A stretch of 64,000 bases of DNA from Burkholderia ubonensis (GTDB lineage Bacteria; Pseudomonadota; Gammaproteobacteria; Burkholderiales; Burkholderiaceae), in assembly GCF_001718695.1 (NCBI RefSeq), contig NZ_CP013422.1:1550001-1614000 (forward strand). Reading direction: 5' to 3'. A model generated the notes under the pieces. It had not been told where the DNA came from. It ran no database searches and was given only the letters and a program-made list of their open reading frames with translations. Below, one piece after another: positions 26,609-35,344 of this stretch. Position 1 is the first letter of the stretch, and every line of letters starts with the position of its first letter. Position numbers and translations under genes: made by a program.

Positions 26609-27496
26609 TCAGCCCGCGCGCTGCACCGGCGCCATCTTCGAGAAGTACTTCGCGCCGGCCACGCAGCCGACCACGACCGCCGTCACGACGAGCATCGACG
26701 CCGGCACCGGCTCGTGCAGCAGCCCGGCGGCCAGCACCAACCCGAAGAACGGCTGCAGCAGCTGCAACTGGCCGACGCCCGCGATGCCGCCGAGCGCGAG
26801 CCCGCGATACCAGAACACGAAGCCGATCAGCATGCTGAACAGCGACACGTACGCGAGCCCCCACAGCGCACCGGCGTCGACGCCGTCGAACGACGCGGGC
26901 CGCGTGATCCACGCGAGCGGCAGCATCACCGGCAGCGACAGCACGAGCGCCCACGAGATCACCTGCCAGCCGCCGAGATGCCGCGACAGGCGCGCCCCTT
27001 CCGCATAGCCGAGCCCGCACGCGACGATCGACGCGAACATCAGCGCGTCGCCGACCGGCGACGCCTCGCCGCCGTTGCGCAGCGCGAATGCGGCAACCGC
27101 GCCGCTGCCGATGAGCGAGAAGGCCCAGAACGGCAGCCGCGGCCGCTCGCCGCCGCGCCACACGCCGAACAGCGCGGTCGCGAGCGGCAGCAGCCCGACG
27201 AACACGATCGCGTGGGCCGATGTCACGTGCCGCAGCGCGAGCGCCGTCAGCAGCGGGAAGCCGACCACGACCCCGAGCGCAACGACCGCCAGCGACACGG
27301 CTTCGCCGCGCGTCGGCCGCTGCTGCTTCAACGCGACGAGCAGCAGCAGGCCGAGCACGCCGGCGATCGTCGCGCGCGCGAACGTCAGGAACATCGGATC
27401 GAGCCCCTGCACCGCGACCCGCGTCGCGGGCAGCGAGCCGCTGAAGATGATGACGCCCAGCAGGCCGCTGAGCCATCCGTCGGTGGACTTTTGCAC
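26609..27496 (-). CDS. EamA (DMT superfamily) transporter
   Basis: 295 residues from a GTG at 27496 with AGGAA 8 bases upstream. Ten membrane segments in two EamA repeats; the repeat start GLLGVIIFSGSLPATRVAV is clear. Such proteins usually export amino acids or metabolites. Divergent from a MocR-type regulator with a strong operator between them, so the regulator probably controls this exporter. Confidence 0.83.
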   Translation of the reverse strand: MQKSTDGWLSGLLGVIIFSGSLPATRVAVQGLDPMFLTFARATIAGVLGLLLLVALKQQRPTRGEAVSLAVVALGVVVGFPLLTALALRHVTSAHAIVFVGLLPLATALFGVWRGGERPRLPFWAFSLIGSGAVAAFALRNGGEASPVGDALMFASIVACGLGYAEGARLSRHLGGWQVISWALVLSLPVMLPLAWITRPASFDGVDAGALWGLAYVSLFSMLIGFVFWYRGLALGGIAGVGQLQLLQPFFGLVLAAGLLHEPVPASMLVVTAVVVGCVAGAKYFSKMAPVQRAG

Positions 27497-27579
27497 GGGA
27501 ATTCCTGATCGAAGATGAATAGCCGATGATCCGCCCGCCGCCAAAAGCGCGTAAGCTACAGCGCAATACAATTCGACCA

Positions 27580-27608
27580 AACTGTACTGGACAAACGTCC
27601 GTACAGTT
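27580..27608. promoter_or_regulatory. MocR operator between the exporter and its regulator
   Basis: ACTGTAC (27581-27587), 13 bases, GTACAGT (27601-27607), with a nested GGAC-AAAC-GTCC in the centre. It lies in the 125-base divergent gap and almost touches an ATG at 27610, so the regulator start at 27622 is more likely and the site is placed for autorepression. Confidence 0.65.
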
Positions 27609-27621
27609 CATGCCTTTCACC

Positions 27622-29085
27622 ATGAACCGCATCGATCAGGACCTGGCCCCGCCCGCGCCGTCGCGCACGCGCGTGGAAACCGTGATGGAGACGCTGCGCG
27701 CGCGGATCGCGAGCCGCGCGCTGATGCCCGGTGCGCGGGTGCCGTCGATCCGGACGATGGCCGACGCGCTGCGGGTGTCGAAGTCGACCGTCGTCGACGC
27801 TTACGAGCGGCTCGCCGGCGAAGGCGTGCTGGTCGCGCGGCGCGGGTCGGGCTTCTACGTGTCGGGCCACGCGCCGCCGCTTGCGCTCGCGGATCTCGGG
27901 CCGCGCCTCGATCGCGAACTCGATCCGCTGTGGCTGTCGCGCCAGTCGCTCGAAGCGGCCTCGACGGCCACGGCCGTGAAGCCCGGCTGCGGCTGGCTGC
28001 CGTCGTCGTGGCTGCCCGACGAGAGCCTGCGCCGCGCGCTGCGCGCCGTATCGCGCGACGAGCCCGACGCGCTCACCGGCTACGCGACGCCGCTCGGCCT
28101 GCCCGCGCTGCGCCAGCAGCTCGCGTGGCGGCTCGCGCAGCATGGCGTCCATGCGGAACCCGCGCAGATCATGCTGACCGACGGCGGCACGCACGCGCTC
28201 GATCTCGTGTGCCGCCTGCTGCTGGAGCCGGGCGACACGGTCGTGCTCGACGACCCGTGCTACTTCAACTTCCAGGCGCTGCTGCGCGCGCACCGCGCGC
28301 GGATCGTCAGCGTCCCGTACACGCCGAACGGCCCCGATCTCGCGCGTTTCGAGCAGACGCTCGCCGAGCACCGGCCGCGCCTTTACATCACGAACGCGGC
28401 GCTGCACAACCCGACCGGCGCAACGCTCGCGCCGAGCGTCGCGCACCGGCTGCTGACGCTCGCGGCCGAGCACGACCTGCTGATCGTCGAGGACGACATC
28501 TTCGCGGACTTCGAGAGCACGCCCGCGCCGCGGCTCGCGGCGTTCGACGGGCTGTCGCGCGTCGTGTCGATCGGCAGCTTCTCGAAGACGCTGTCGGCCG
28601 CGATACGCTGCGGCTACGTCGCCGCACGCCCCGAATGGATCGACGCGCTCGTCGACCTGAAGCTCGCGACATCGTTCGGCAATGCGCAGATCGGCGCGAA
28701 CGTCGTGCACCGGCTGCTCGTCGACGGCACGTACCGGCGCCATCTGGACGGCCTGCGCGCAAATCTCGCGGACGCGATGGGCGAAACGATCCGGCGCCTC
28801 GCGCGCGCCGGGCTCGGGATCTGGACGGAGCCGCGCGGCGGCCTGTTCGTGTGGGCGCAGTTGCCGGACGGGCTCGACGCCGCGCGCGTCGCGCGCCACG
28901 CGCTCGACCATGACGTCGTGCTCGCGCCCGGCAACGTGTTCAGCGCGTCGCGCAGCGCGACGTCGTTCCTGCGCTTCAACGTGTCGCGCTGCAAGGGGCC
29001 GGCGGTGTTCGATGCGCTGGCGCGTGCGATGGAGGCGGCGCGGCGCGCGGAACACGGCGGGTCCACGCTGGCCGGCGAACGATGA
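27622..29085 (+). CDS. MocR/PdxR-type regulator (GntR helix-turn-helix fused to aminotransferase)
   Basis: 487 residues. An N-terminal GntR winged helix (VPSIRTMADALRVSKSTVVD) is linked to a fold-type I aminotransferase domain with the PLP lysine in SIGSFSKTLSAAIRCGY and the Asp/Asn residues of NPTGA and VEDDIFADF. MocR proteins sense PLP or an amine bound to it and usually act on a divergent gene, here the EamA exporter. Start 27622 is preferred over 27610 because the operator abuts the latter. Confidence 0.87.
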   Translation: MNRIDQDLAPPAPSRTRVETVMETLRARIASRALMPGARVPSIRTMADALRVSKSTVVDAYERLAGEGVLVARRGSGFYVSGHAPPLALADLGPRLDRELDPLWLSRQSLEAASTATAVKPGCGWLPSSWLPDESLRRALRAVSRDEPDALTGYATPLGLPALRQQLAWRLAQHGVHAEPAQIMLTDGGTHALDLVCRLLLEPGDTVVLDDPCYFNFQALLRAHRARIVSVPYTPNGPDLARFEQTLAEHRPRLYITNAALHNPTGATLAPSVAHRLLTLAAEHDLLIVEDDIFADFESTPAPRLAAFDGLSRVVSIGSFSKTLSAAIRCGYVAARPEWIDALVDLKLATSFGNAQIGANVVHRLLVDGTYRRHLDGLRANLADAMGETIRRLARAGLGIWTEPRGGLFVWAQLPDGLDAARVARHALDHDVVLAPGNVFSASRSATSFLRFNVSRCKGPAVFDALARAMEAARRAEHGGSTLAGER

Positions 29086-29108
29086 CGCTCGCCGGCGTCG
29101 CGGCGCAT

Positions 29109-29132
29109 GTCGGGGCGAACCAGCGCCCCGAC
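29109..29132. terminator. Hairpin between convergent mocR and nadV genes
   Basis: GTCGGGGCG, loop AACCAG, CGCCCCGAC: perfect 9-bp stem in the 55-base convergent gap. No T-run on either side. Confidence 0.4.
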
Positions 29133-29140
29133 GCCGACCT

Positions 29141-30574
29141 TCACACTTCGGCCGCGTGCGCCCTCGCCCGCACGTCGGCCAGCGACACGTCGACCAGCAG
29201 CCGCCCCGTATCGAACACCGTCACGAGCGCATCGTCCCATTCGCTTTCGACCACACGATCATCCCACGCGACCGGCAGCGTCACGGTCCGGTACTCGCCG
29301 GTCCGGCAATTGCGCAGCAACGTGAGCCGCCCCTTCTTCGACCGCTTGCCCTGATCGGTGACCGGGTCCTTGCAGACTTCGCGCCACACGCCGCCGCGCC
29401 GGATCGCCGAGCACTTCATCGCGAAGCGCTGCGTGTCGCGGTTCACCTGCTGCAGCAGCGCGCCGCCCATCCCGAACACGGCGTTGCCGGCCGCATAGCC
29501 CGCATCGTCGAGCGCGGCCAGAATCGCCTCGATCGAATTCGCGTCGACGCCGTCGCCCTGGATCACGCGCACGTGGTTCAGCACGCGCCGGCCCTTGCCG
29601 TTGAGCGTCGAGCCGAACGACGCGTCGAGCGCGCGCACGGTCTGCAGCACGATCGTCACCGGATCGCCGGAATCGGGCCGCACGACGAGCGTCGCGCCCG
29701 AGTCGATCACGGCCTGCTTCAGCTCGCCGCCCCACAGGTCGAGCGCGGCGAACAAATCGTAGGAATCCGATACGACCGACACGATCGCGCCCGGCAGGCC
29801 GAAGCGGCGCAGCATGTTCCGGTACGCATCGGCCTCGCCTTCGCGGCCCCACGACGTGATCGTGCTGTGCTCGGCCGCCGGCACCGAATACGCGGCCATC
29901 GGCTCGCGGTAGAAAAGGTTCGCGGCAAGCACGCCGAGCACCGTATCCGAGCCCATGAAACTGACGAGGTGGGCGGCGCCGCCGATCGCCGCCGATTCCG
30001 CGCTCGACACGCCGCGCGCGCCGAAGTCGTGCAGCTTGAACGGCAGTTGCGCGAGGTCGTCGTCGGTTTTCTCGAGGAAGCGGCGGATCGTCTGCCGCAG
30101 GTGCCAGCTCTGCGTCGCGACCGTCACCGGATACCACACGCGCAGCAGCATCGTCTCCAGGTACGACGCCAGCCAGAACACCTGCGGGTCGTCGCATTCG
30201 ACGGTCATCAGCACGTTGTGCGTCGGCACGACCGAGCCCTCCGGCACCGCGCGGATCTTCACCGGCAGGTAGCCGTCGTAGCGCTCGACGATGTAGCGCC
30301 AGCCGGCTTCGTTGAATGGCTCGCCGTGCACCGCGAAGAAATCGCGCGCGTCGTCGATCATCGCGTGCGTGACCGGCTTGCACAGATATTCCTTCAGCAG
30401 CATCTGCAGGCCGAAGAACAGCGTGCGCTCGTAGCGGCCGCCGCGCGATTCGACGTACGAGAACATCGCGGTCGCGTCGGCCGGATATTGCAGGAAGTGG
30501 GATGCCTTGTACGAATCCGTGTTGAGGATCGGATTGGCGAGAACCGCGGCAAAGCCGCCGAGATCGTTTTGCAT
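29141..30574 (-). CDS. nadV: Nicotinamide phosphoribosyltransferase
   Basis: 477 residues, NAMPT family. It converts nicotinamide and PRPP to NMN. Residues matching the human active site: NTDSYKASH near the N-terminus, the Arg of DFGARGVSS, the Asp of GSDTVLG, the His of AAEHSTITSWG and the Arg of VVRPDSGDP. A strong GAGGAG lies before the ATG. It is 74 bases downstream of nadM in the same direction, together giving a two-step nicotinamide to NAD route. Confidence 0.93.
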   Translation of the reverse strand: MQNDLGGFAAVLANPILNTDSYKASHFLQYPADATAMFSYVESRGGRYERTLFFGLQMLLKEYLCKPVTHAMIDDARDFFAVHGEPFNEAGWRYIVERYDGYLPVKIRAVPEGSVVPTHNVLMTVECDDPQVFWLASYLETMLLRVWYPVTVATQSWHLRQTIRRFLEKTDDDLAQLPFKLHDFGARGVSSAESAAIGGAAHLVSFMGSDTVLGVLAANLFYREPMAAYSVPAAEHSTITSWGREGEADAYRNMLRRFGLPGAIVSVVSDSYDLFAALDLWGGELKQAVIDSGATLVVRPDSGDPVTIVLQTVRALDASFGSTLNGKGRRVLNHVRVIQGDGVDANSIEAILAALDDAGYAAGNAVFGMGGALLQQVNRDTQRFAMKCSAIRRGGVWREVCKDPVTDQGKRSKKGRLTLLRNCRTGEYRTVTLPVAWDDRVVESEWDDALVTVFDTGRLLVDVSLADVRARAHAAEV

Positions 30575-30648
30575 GGCTAGAGCTCCTCTAGGCCGTTGAG
30601 ATGCCGCCGCGTCTGTCGCGACGGACCGGAATGCGGGGAATCAGCGGA

Positions 30649-31689
30649 TCACAGCTTCCCCAGGAAGTGATAGGCGATGTCGAAGTGATCCTCGAACATC
30701 ACGCTGCGCATCTGCGCGAATTCGTTGAGCGGCACCCAGCGCGCCTTGTCGGCATCGTCGCTGCCCTTCACGCGCGGCAGCTCGCCGGTCGGGAAGCTGA
30801 ACAGGCACGCGTGCGTGATCGTGCGGCCGCGCAGCGAGCGGGTCGGATGATCGAACACCTGGCGGTCCTTCAGCGAGCCGCGCAGCACGGGCTCGGGCAG
30901 CTTCAGCCCGGTTTCCTCGCGCAGCTCGCGAATGCACGCGGTATCGAGCCTTTCGTCCTGGTTCACGAAGCCGCCCGGCAACGCCCACAGGCCGCGGCCG
31001 GGCTCGCTGCGACGGCGCACGAGCAGGATGTGGCCGGAATGCACGACGACCGCGTCGACGGTCACGAACGTGACCGGATACGGCGCCGCCGCCCACGCCT
31101 TGCGATACGCGGCGATGAACTCGGCTTCCGCCTTGAGCTGCGCGAATTCCGGCTGCGTGCGGAACCGCTCGAGCCAGCCGAACACGGGCTCGGGCACGGC
31201 CCATTGCACGAAGCTGTTGGGGCGTTCCGCGAAATACTGGTCGCGGATTTCGGTGGCGGAGATGTCTTCCGTCGCATCGGCCTCGACCAGCTCCCATTGC
31301 GGGAACATCCGCAGGTAATACGACGTGGCGTCCTTCTCGTGGCCGATCAGCCCGACCTTCTTGTGCGCGACGTCGCCGAGCGCGGACGCGACGGCATCCT
31401 GCACCCAGCGCACCCAGTCGCCGTCGTTGTACGTCGAGTCCTGCACGGGGGCGATCGTCACGCGGTCGCGCTCGGACGCGTCGAGCAGCGAGGCCAGCAT
31501 CTGGCGGCGCTCGTCGAACGAGAACGGATCCTTGATGGTGCGGGGCTTGTCGGTCGACCCGATCAGCACGCAGACGCGCTCGGCCCGGCTCAGCGCCGAC
31601 TTCAGCACGTTCAGGTGGCCACGATGCGGAGGCTGGAAACGACCGATGAAGACAAGCGCGTCGAAGCGCCTGGTGTGTTGCGTACTCAT
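30649..31689 (-). CDS. nadM: Bifunctional NMN adenylyltransferase / Nudix hydrolase
   Basis: 346 residues. The N-terminal nucleotidyltransferase domain has GRFQPPHRGH (HxGH motif) and ISATEIRD; the C-terminal Nudix domain has its box in GGFVNQDERLDTA followed by CIRELREETGLK. The first domain joins NMN and ATP to NAD; the second in known homologues hydrolyses ADP-ribose. Operon with nadV. Confidence 0.93.
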   Translation of the reverse strand: MSTQHTRRFDALVFIGRFQPPHRGHLNVLKSALSRAERVCVLIGSTDKPRTIKDPFSFDERRQMLASLLDASERDRVTIAPVQDSTYNDGDWVRWVQDAVASALGDVAHKKVGLIGHEKDATSYYLRMFPQWELVEADATEDISATEIRDQYFAERPNSFVQWAVPEPVFGWLERFRTQPEFAQLKAEAEFIAAYRKAWAAAPYPVTFVTVDAVVVHSGHILLVRRRSEPGRGLWALPGGFVNQDERLDTACIRELREETGLKLPEPVLRGSLKDRQVFDHPTRSLRGRTITHACLFSFPTGELPRVKGSDDADKARWVPLNEFAQMRSVMFEDHFDIAYHFLGKL

Positions 31690-31909
31690 GAGGCTCCCTC
31701 AAGAGATTGAAACGCTTCGGGTCTGTCCCGAAGGCATGGACGCAATCGTAGGAGAATTCGCCGCGAAAATCAATCGAGCGCGCGCTCGACTCGAGCGCAA
31801 TGCGGCGCGACGGCGGCTTCGTCCGATCCGCACCGCTTGCCGTTGACGCGGCCCGCGGCGGCACCCACGTTGCCGCGCCGAGCACGCGTGCGCGCCGCGC
31901 ATTCGGTCA

Positions 31910-31937
31910 TTGCCTCGCCGCGCGCAGCCGCTATAAT
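31910..31937 (+). promoter_or_regulatory. Sigma-70-like promoter before the amidase gene
   Basis: TTGCCT, 16-base spacer, TATAAT (31932-31937). It lies in the 307-base gap 31690-31996, which otherwise holds no gene. Leader of about 50 bases to the ATG at 31997. Confidence 0.5.
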
Positions 31938-31996
31938 CGCGCCACATTCCGACTGCTTGAGCAGGCCGTCGGCGCGACGGGGATGCGACGCGCCGG

Positions 31997-32779
31997 ATGC
32001 CCATCTCGACGACAACAATGACAAACCGAACCGTTCGACGCCTTCGTTCGTCCACGCGCGCCGTTGCGCGCCTGCTCGCGTGCATGCCGCTGCTGGCTGC
32101 GCCGCTCGTGGCTGGCGCGGCCCGCGCCGCCGGCCCCGACGCGCCGCCGCCGTCCGCCCGCTACATCGTCGTCGACACCGGCCATACGCCGGCCCATCCG
32201 GGCGCGACCGGCGCGAGCGGCCGCGTCGAATACCGCTACAACCTGGATCTGTCCACCGCCGTCGCCGACACGCTCGTCGCCCACGGCGACCGCGTGCTGC
32301 GCACGGCCGCGGACGGCCGCGAGATCAAGCTGGACCAGCGCTCGACGCAGGCGCCCGATGCCAACCTGTTCGTGTCGATCCATCACGACTCGATGCAGCA
32401 GCAGTTCATCGACGCCGGCCGGCAGCGCGAATTCCGCGGCTTCTCGGTATTCGTGTCGGAGCGCAATCCGCATTACGAACAGAGCCTGCGCTGCGCGAAG
32501 GCGATCGCCGGGAAGCTGGTCGCGGCAGGCGAGACGCCGTCGCTCTATCACGCGCAGCCGATCCGCGGCGAGAACCGTCCGCTGATCGACCCGCATCTCG
32601 GCATCCACCGCTTCGACGATCTCGTCGTGCTGCGCACCGCGCCGGTTCCGGCCGTGCTCGTCGAAGCCGGCGTGATCGTCAACCCCGACGAAGAGAAGCG
32701 GCTCGCGCAGCACGACACGATCCAGCGCCTGTCCGCCGCGATCGCGGGCGGCATCGACGCATGTACGGCGGCCCGCTGA
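31997..32779 (+). CDS. N-acetylmuramoyl-L-alanine amidase (Amidase_3), exported
   Basis: 260 residues. A basic N-terminus and hydrophobic segment (LLACMPLLAAPLVAGAARA) form a signal peptide. Zinc-amidase motifs are VVDTGHTPAHPG (His), LFVSIHHDSMQ (His) and the catalytic Glu in PAVLVEAGVIVNPDEE. It cleaves the sugar-peptide bond of peptidoglycan in the periplasm. No AMIN or LysM targeting domain. ATG 32018 (MTNRTVRRLR) is an alternative start. Confidence 0.85.
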   Translation: MPISTTTMTNRTVRRLRSSTRAVARLLACMPLLAAPLVAGAARAAGPDAPPPSARYIVVDTGHTPAHPGATGASGRVEYRYNLDLSTAVADTLVAHGDRVLRTAADGREIKLDQRSTQAPDANLFVSIHHDSMQQQFIDAGRQREFRGFSVFVSERNPHYEQSLRCAKAIAGKLVAAGETPSLYHAQPIRGENRPLIDPHLGIHRFDDLVVLRTAPVPAVLVEAGVIVNPDEEKRLAQHDTIQRLSAAIAGGIDACTAAR

Positions 32780-32828
32780 AGACGCGGCCGCCCGCTTTCA
32801 ACGGTTTTACCCAGTGAGGAGCACTACG

Positions 32829-33218
32829 ATGAAGAAGAAGAATCTTCTCGCATCCTGCGCGCTGTTCGCGCTTGCCGTTCCGTTCGCCGCGCACGCGGCC
32901 GGCTGCGCGAAGCCGCGCGGCGCATTCGACCAGGTGTACTGCAGCAGCACGCAGTTCTCGCAGCTCGACCGCGAGCTGAACGACCAGTACGGCCGCCTGC
33001 GCAAGCAGCTGAGCGGCGACCAGCAGGCGTCGCTGAAGACGGGTCAGCTCGCGTGGCTCAAGCAGCGCGACGACCGCTGCAGCGAAACGCGCGACGACGG
33101 CTACCTCGTGAACCTGCAATGCGCGATCGACGCAACGCAATCGCGGCTGACGTTCCTGCGCGAACGTGAACGCGAGTGCACGAGCACCGGCTGCGTCACG
33201 GCCAAGCTCGGCGACTGA
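32829..33218 (+). CDS. LprI-like DUF1311 exported protein
   Basis: 129 residues: signal peptide (ALFALAVPFAAHAAG), then a Cys-rich DUF1311/LprI domain with the LDRELNDQYGRLRKQL and WLKQRDDRC motifs and about seven Cys residues in the mature part. GAGGAG precedes the ATG. LprI of mycobacteria inhibits lysozyme. It is 49 bases after the amidase gene on the same strand, so both may act on the cell wall. Confidence 0.85.
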   Translation: MKKKNLLASCALFALAVPFAAHAAGCAKPRGAFDQVYCSSTQFSQLDRELNDQYGRLRKQLSGDQQASLKTGQLAWLKQRDDRCSETRDDGYLVNLQCAIDATQSRLTFLRERERECTSTGCVTAKLGD

Positions 33219-33283
33219 GCGTTGCCCCGGTTCCGCGCCGTGCCACGCCTCGGTCGCGGCGCGGGACCGTCATCGCGCCGCGC

Positions 33284-34630
33284 TCACAGAAACCACCGAT
33301 ACTCCCGCGCCCCGATCTCGTTGCGAAAATCCAGCTCTTCCTGCCGCTTGTTCTCGCAGTAGACCATCACGAACTCGCCGCCGAGCCCTTCGCGCACCGC
33401 CGGATGATCCTGCATCGCGGCAACCGCCGACAGCATGTCCTTCGGGAAATCGATGCCGCTGCCGCGATCGTCGTTGAGCGGCGCGATCGGCTCCTTGCCC
33501 GCGTCGAGCCCGTATTCCATCCCGGTCAGGATCGCCGCCAGCACGAGATACGGATTCGCATCCGCGCTCGCGAGGCGATGCTCGATCCGCAGGTTGCCCG
33601 CATCCGATTCGGGAATCCGGATGCATGCGTCGCGATCCTCGAATCCCCAGCTCGCGCGGCTCGCCGCGTTCACCATCGACCCGTAGCGCCGGAACGCGTT
33701 GTGGTTCGGCGCGAACACCGGCATGCAGTGCGGCAGCAGCGCGAGGCAGCCCGCGACCGCATGGCGCAGCGGACGCTGCCCGTGCGCCGCCAGCAGGTTG
33801 CGCCCCGCTTCGTCGTACAGGCTCACGTGCACGTGCATGCCGCTGCCCGGCGCATGCAGGTACGGCTTGCCCATGAAGCTTGCGCGATAGCCGTGCCGCA
33901 GCGCGACGCCGCGCGTGCTGCGGCAGAACAGCGCCGACCAGTCCGCCGCACGCAGCCCGTCGTCGGTGTGGCCGAAGTTGATCTCGAACTGTCCGGGCCC
34001 GAGCTCGGCGGTGATCACGGTCGCATCGACGCCCTGCTCGCACGCAGCCTCGACCATCTCGTGCAGCACGTCGGAGAACCGCGACAGCCGCTCGATATGC
34101 ATGTTCGGCTGATCGTCGCGGTCGTCGCTCAGGCGGTCGCGCGGATACTGCGGCAGGCCGTCCGCGAGCTGCGCGGCGAACAGGTAGAACTCGAGCTCGA
34201 ACGCGACGACCGGGCGAATCCCCCGCTTCGCGAAGCGCCGCAGCACGCGCGCGAGCACTTCGCGCGGCTCGAACTCGATCGGCGCGTCGGTGCCGTCGGA
34301 GCTGATCAGCATCTGCGCGAGCGGCTGGCTTTCCCAGCGCACCCGCTTCAGCGTGCCGGGAACCAGCCGGCGCGGCGCATCCGGGTCGCCGTCGTTGAAG
34401 CAGTAGTCGCCGATCTTGTACAGGCCGCCCTGCGTGCCGAGCAGCACGCAGTTCTGCGGCAGCTTCAGCAGCGAGCCCGATGCGACCTTCTCGAGCGCGT
34501 CGATCGGATAGCGCTTGCCGTAGAAGTGGCCGGGCAGGTCCAGGCAGATCAGGTCGACATAGCGGATCTCGGGGTGCGCGTGGCGGAATGCACGGACTTC
34601 ATCGACCAATGCGGAAACGACGTCAGCCAT
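33284..34630 (-). CDS. puuA: Glutamine-synthetase-family enzyme, probable gamma-glutamylputrescine synthetase
   Basis: 448 residues with the C-terminal glutamine synthetase catalytic domain: EFELEFYLF (metal Glu), ELGPGQFEINFGH, HAPGSGMHVHVSL (metal His), and a closing NEIGAREYRWFL. Related enzymes ligate glutamate to putrescine. Neighbours puuR and puuB support that assignment over true glutamine synthetase. AAAGGA lies before the ATG. Other polyamines or amines could be the substrate. Confidence 0.82.
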   Translation of the reverse strand: MADVVSALVDEVRAFRHAHPEIRYVDLICLDLPGHFYGKRYPIDALEKVASGSLLKLPQNCVLLGTQGGLYKIGDYCFNDGDPDAPRRLVPGTLKRVRWESQPLAQMLISSDGTDAPIEFEPREVLARVLRRFAKRGIRPVVAFELEFYLFAAQLADGLPQYPRDRLSDDRDDQPNMHIERLSRFSDVLHEMVEAACEQGVDATVITAELGPGQFEINFGHTDDGLRAADWSALFCRSTRGVALRHGYRASFMGKPYLHAPGSGMHVHVSLYDEAGRNLLAAHGQRPLRHAVAGCLALLPHCMPVFAPNHNAFRRYGSMVNAASRASWGFEDRDACIRIPESDAGNLRIEHRLASADANPYLVLAAILTGMEYGLDAGKEPIAPLNDDRGSGIDFPKDMLSAVAAMQDHPAVREGLGGEFVMVYCENKRQEELDFRNEIGAREYRWFL

Positions 34631-34768
34631 GATTCATCCTTTCGTTCGAGTGTGACGATGCCGCGTCGCGGCGAACCGGGACCGAACGGCCTGCGCAGCG
34701 CCGCTCGCCCCATCGATCAGTACGTCAAACCATGTGCTTCGAACGCAGCGTGCCGCCGCGACGACGAC

Positions 34769-35326
34769 TCAGGTGAACACCCAGATGACCCGCGTGGGCT
34801 GGTCGGTCAGGTTCGCGTAGCGGAACCGCTTGTGGGCGGGCAGCTGGAACGCATCGTTCGGGCCGAGCGTGACGGGCGTGTCATCGCCGTCGAGCCAGAT
34901 CGTCAGTTCGCCTTCGAGCACGAAGCCGCCCTGCTCGTCGCTGTCGTCGACGGGCCGGTCGCCGCTGCTCGCGCCCGGCGCAAGATGGCTCTCGAGGACC
35001 GAGAAGCGCGCGCGCATGCTCGGCGACACGAGGATGTCCGTGATGCCGGCCGCGTAGTACACGGTGCGACGCTCGCCGGGCCGCGTGACCCACGGCACGG
35101 AGCGCGGCTTGTCCAGGCTGTAGAAGTACGTGGTCGGCACGCCGAGCGCCTCGCCGATCGCCGTCAGGTCCGCGACGGTCGGACGCGACAGCCCCCGCTC
35201 GACCTGCGACAGGAAGCCGACCGAGCGGCCGATCCGGTCGGCCAGCTCGTTCAGCGTGACCTTGCGGTGCTTGCGCAAATCGCGGATCAGGATCGCCAGG
35301 CTTTCGATTTCTTCCTGTTCGTTCAT
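34769..35326 (-). CDS. puuR: XRE-cupin transcriptional regulator, PuuR-like
   Basis: 185 residues: an XRE helix-turn-helix (LNELADRIGRSVGFLSQVER) at residues 23-60 and a C-terminal cupin from about residue 105. PuuR represses putrescine-use genes and is released by putrescine. It sits between puuB and puuA in the same direction, with GGAG upstream. Confidence 0.83.
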   Translation of the reverse strand: MNEQEEIESLAILIRDLRKHRKVTLNELADRIGRSVGFLSQVERGLSRPTVADLTAIGEALGVPTTYFYSLDKPRSVPWVTRPGERRTVYYAAGITDILVSPSMRARFSVLESHLAPGASSGDRPVDDSDEQGGFVLEGELTIWLDGDDTPVTLGPNDAFQLPAHKRFRYANLTDQPTRVIWVFT

Positions 35327-35344
35327 CGTGTGCTCCGGGGAACT

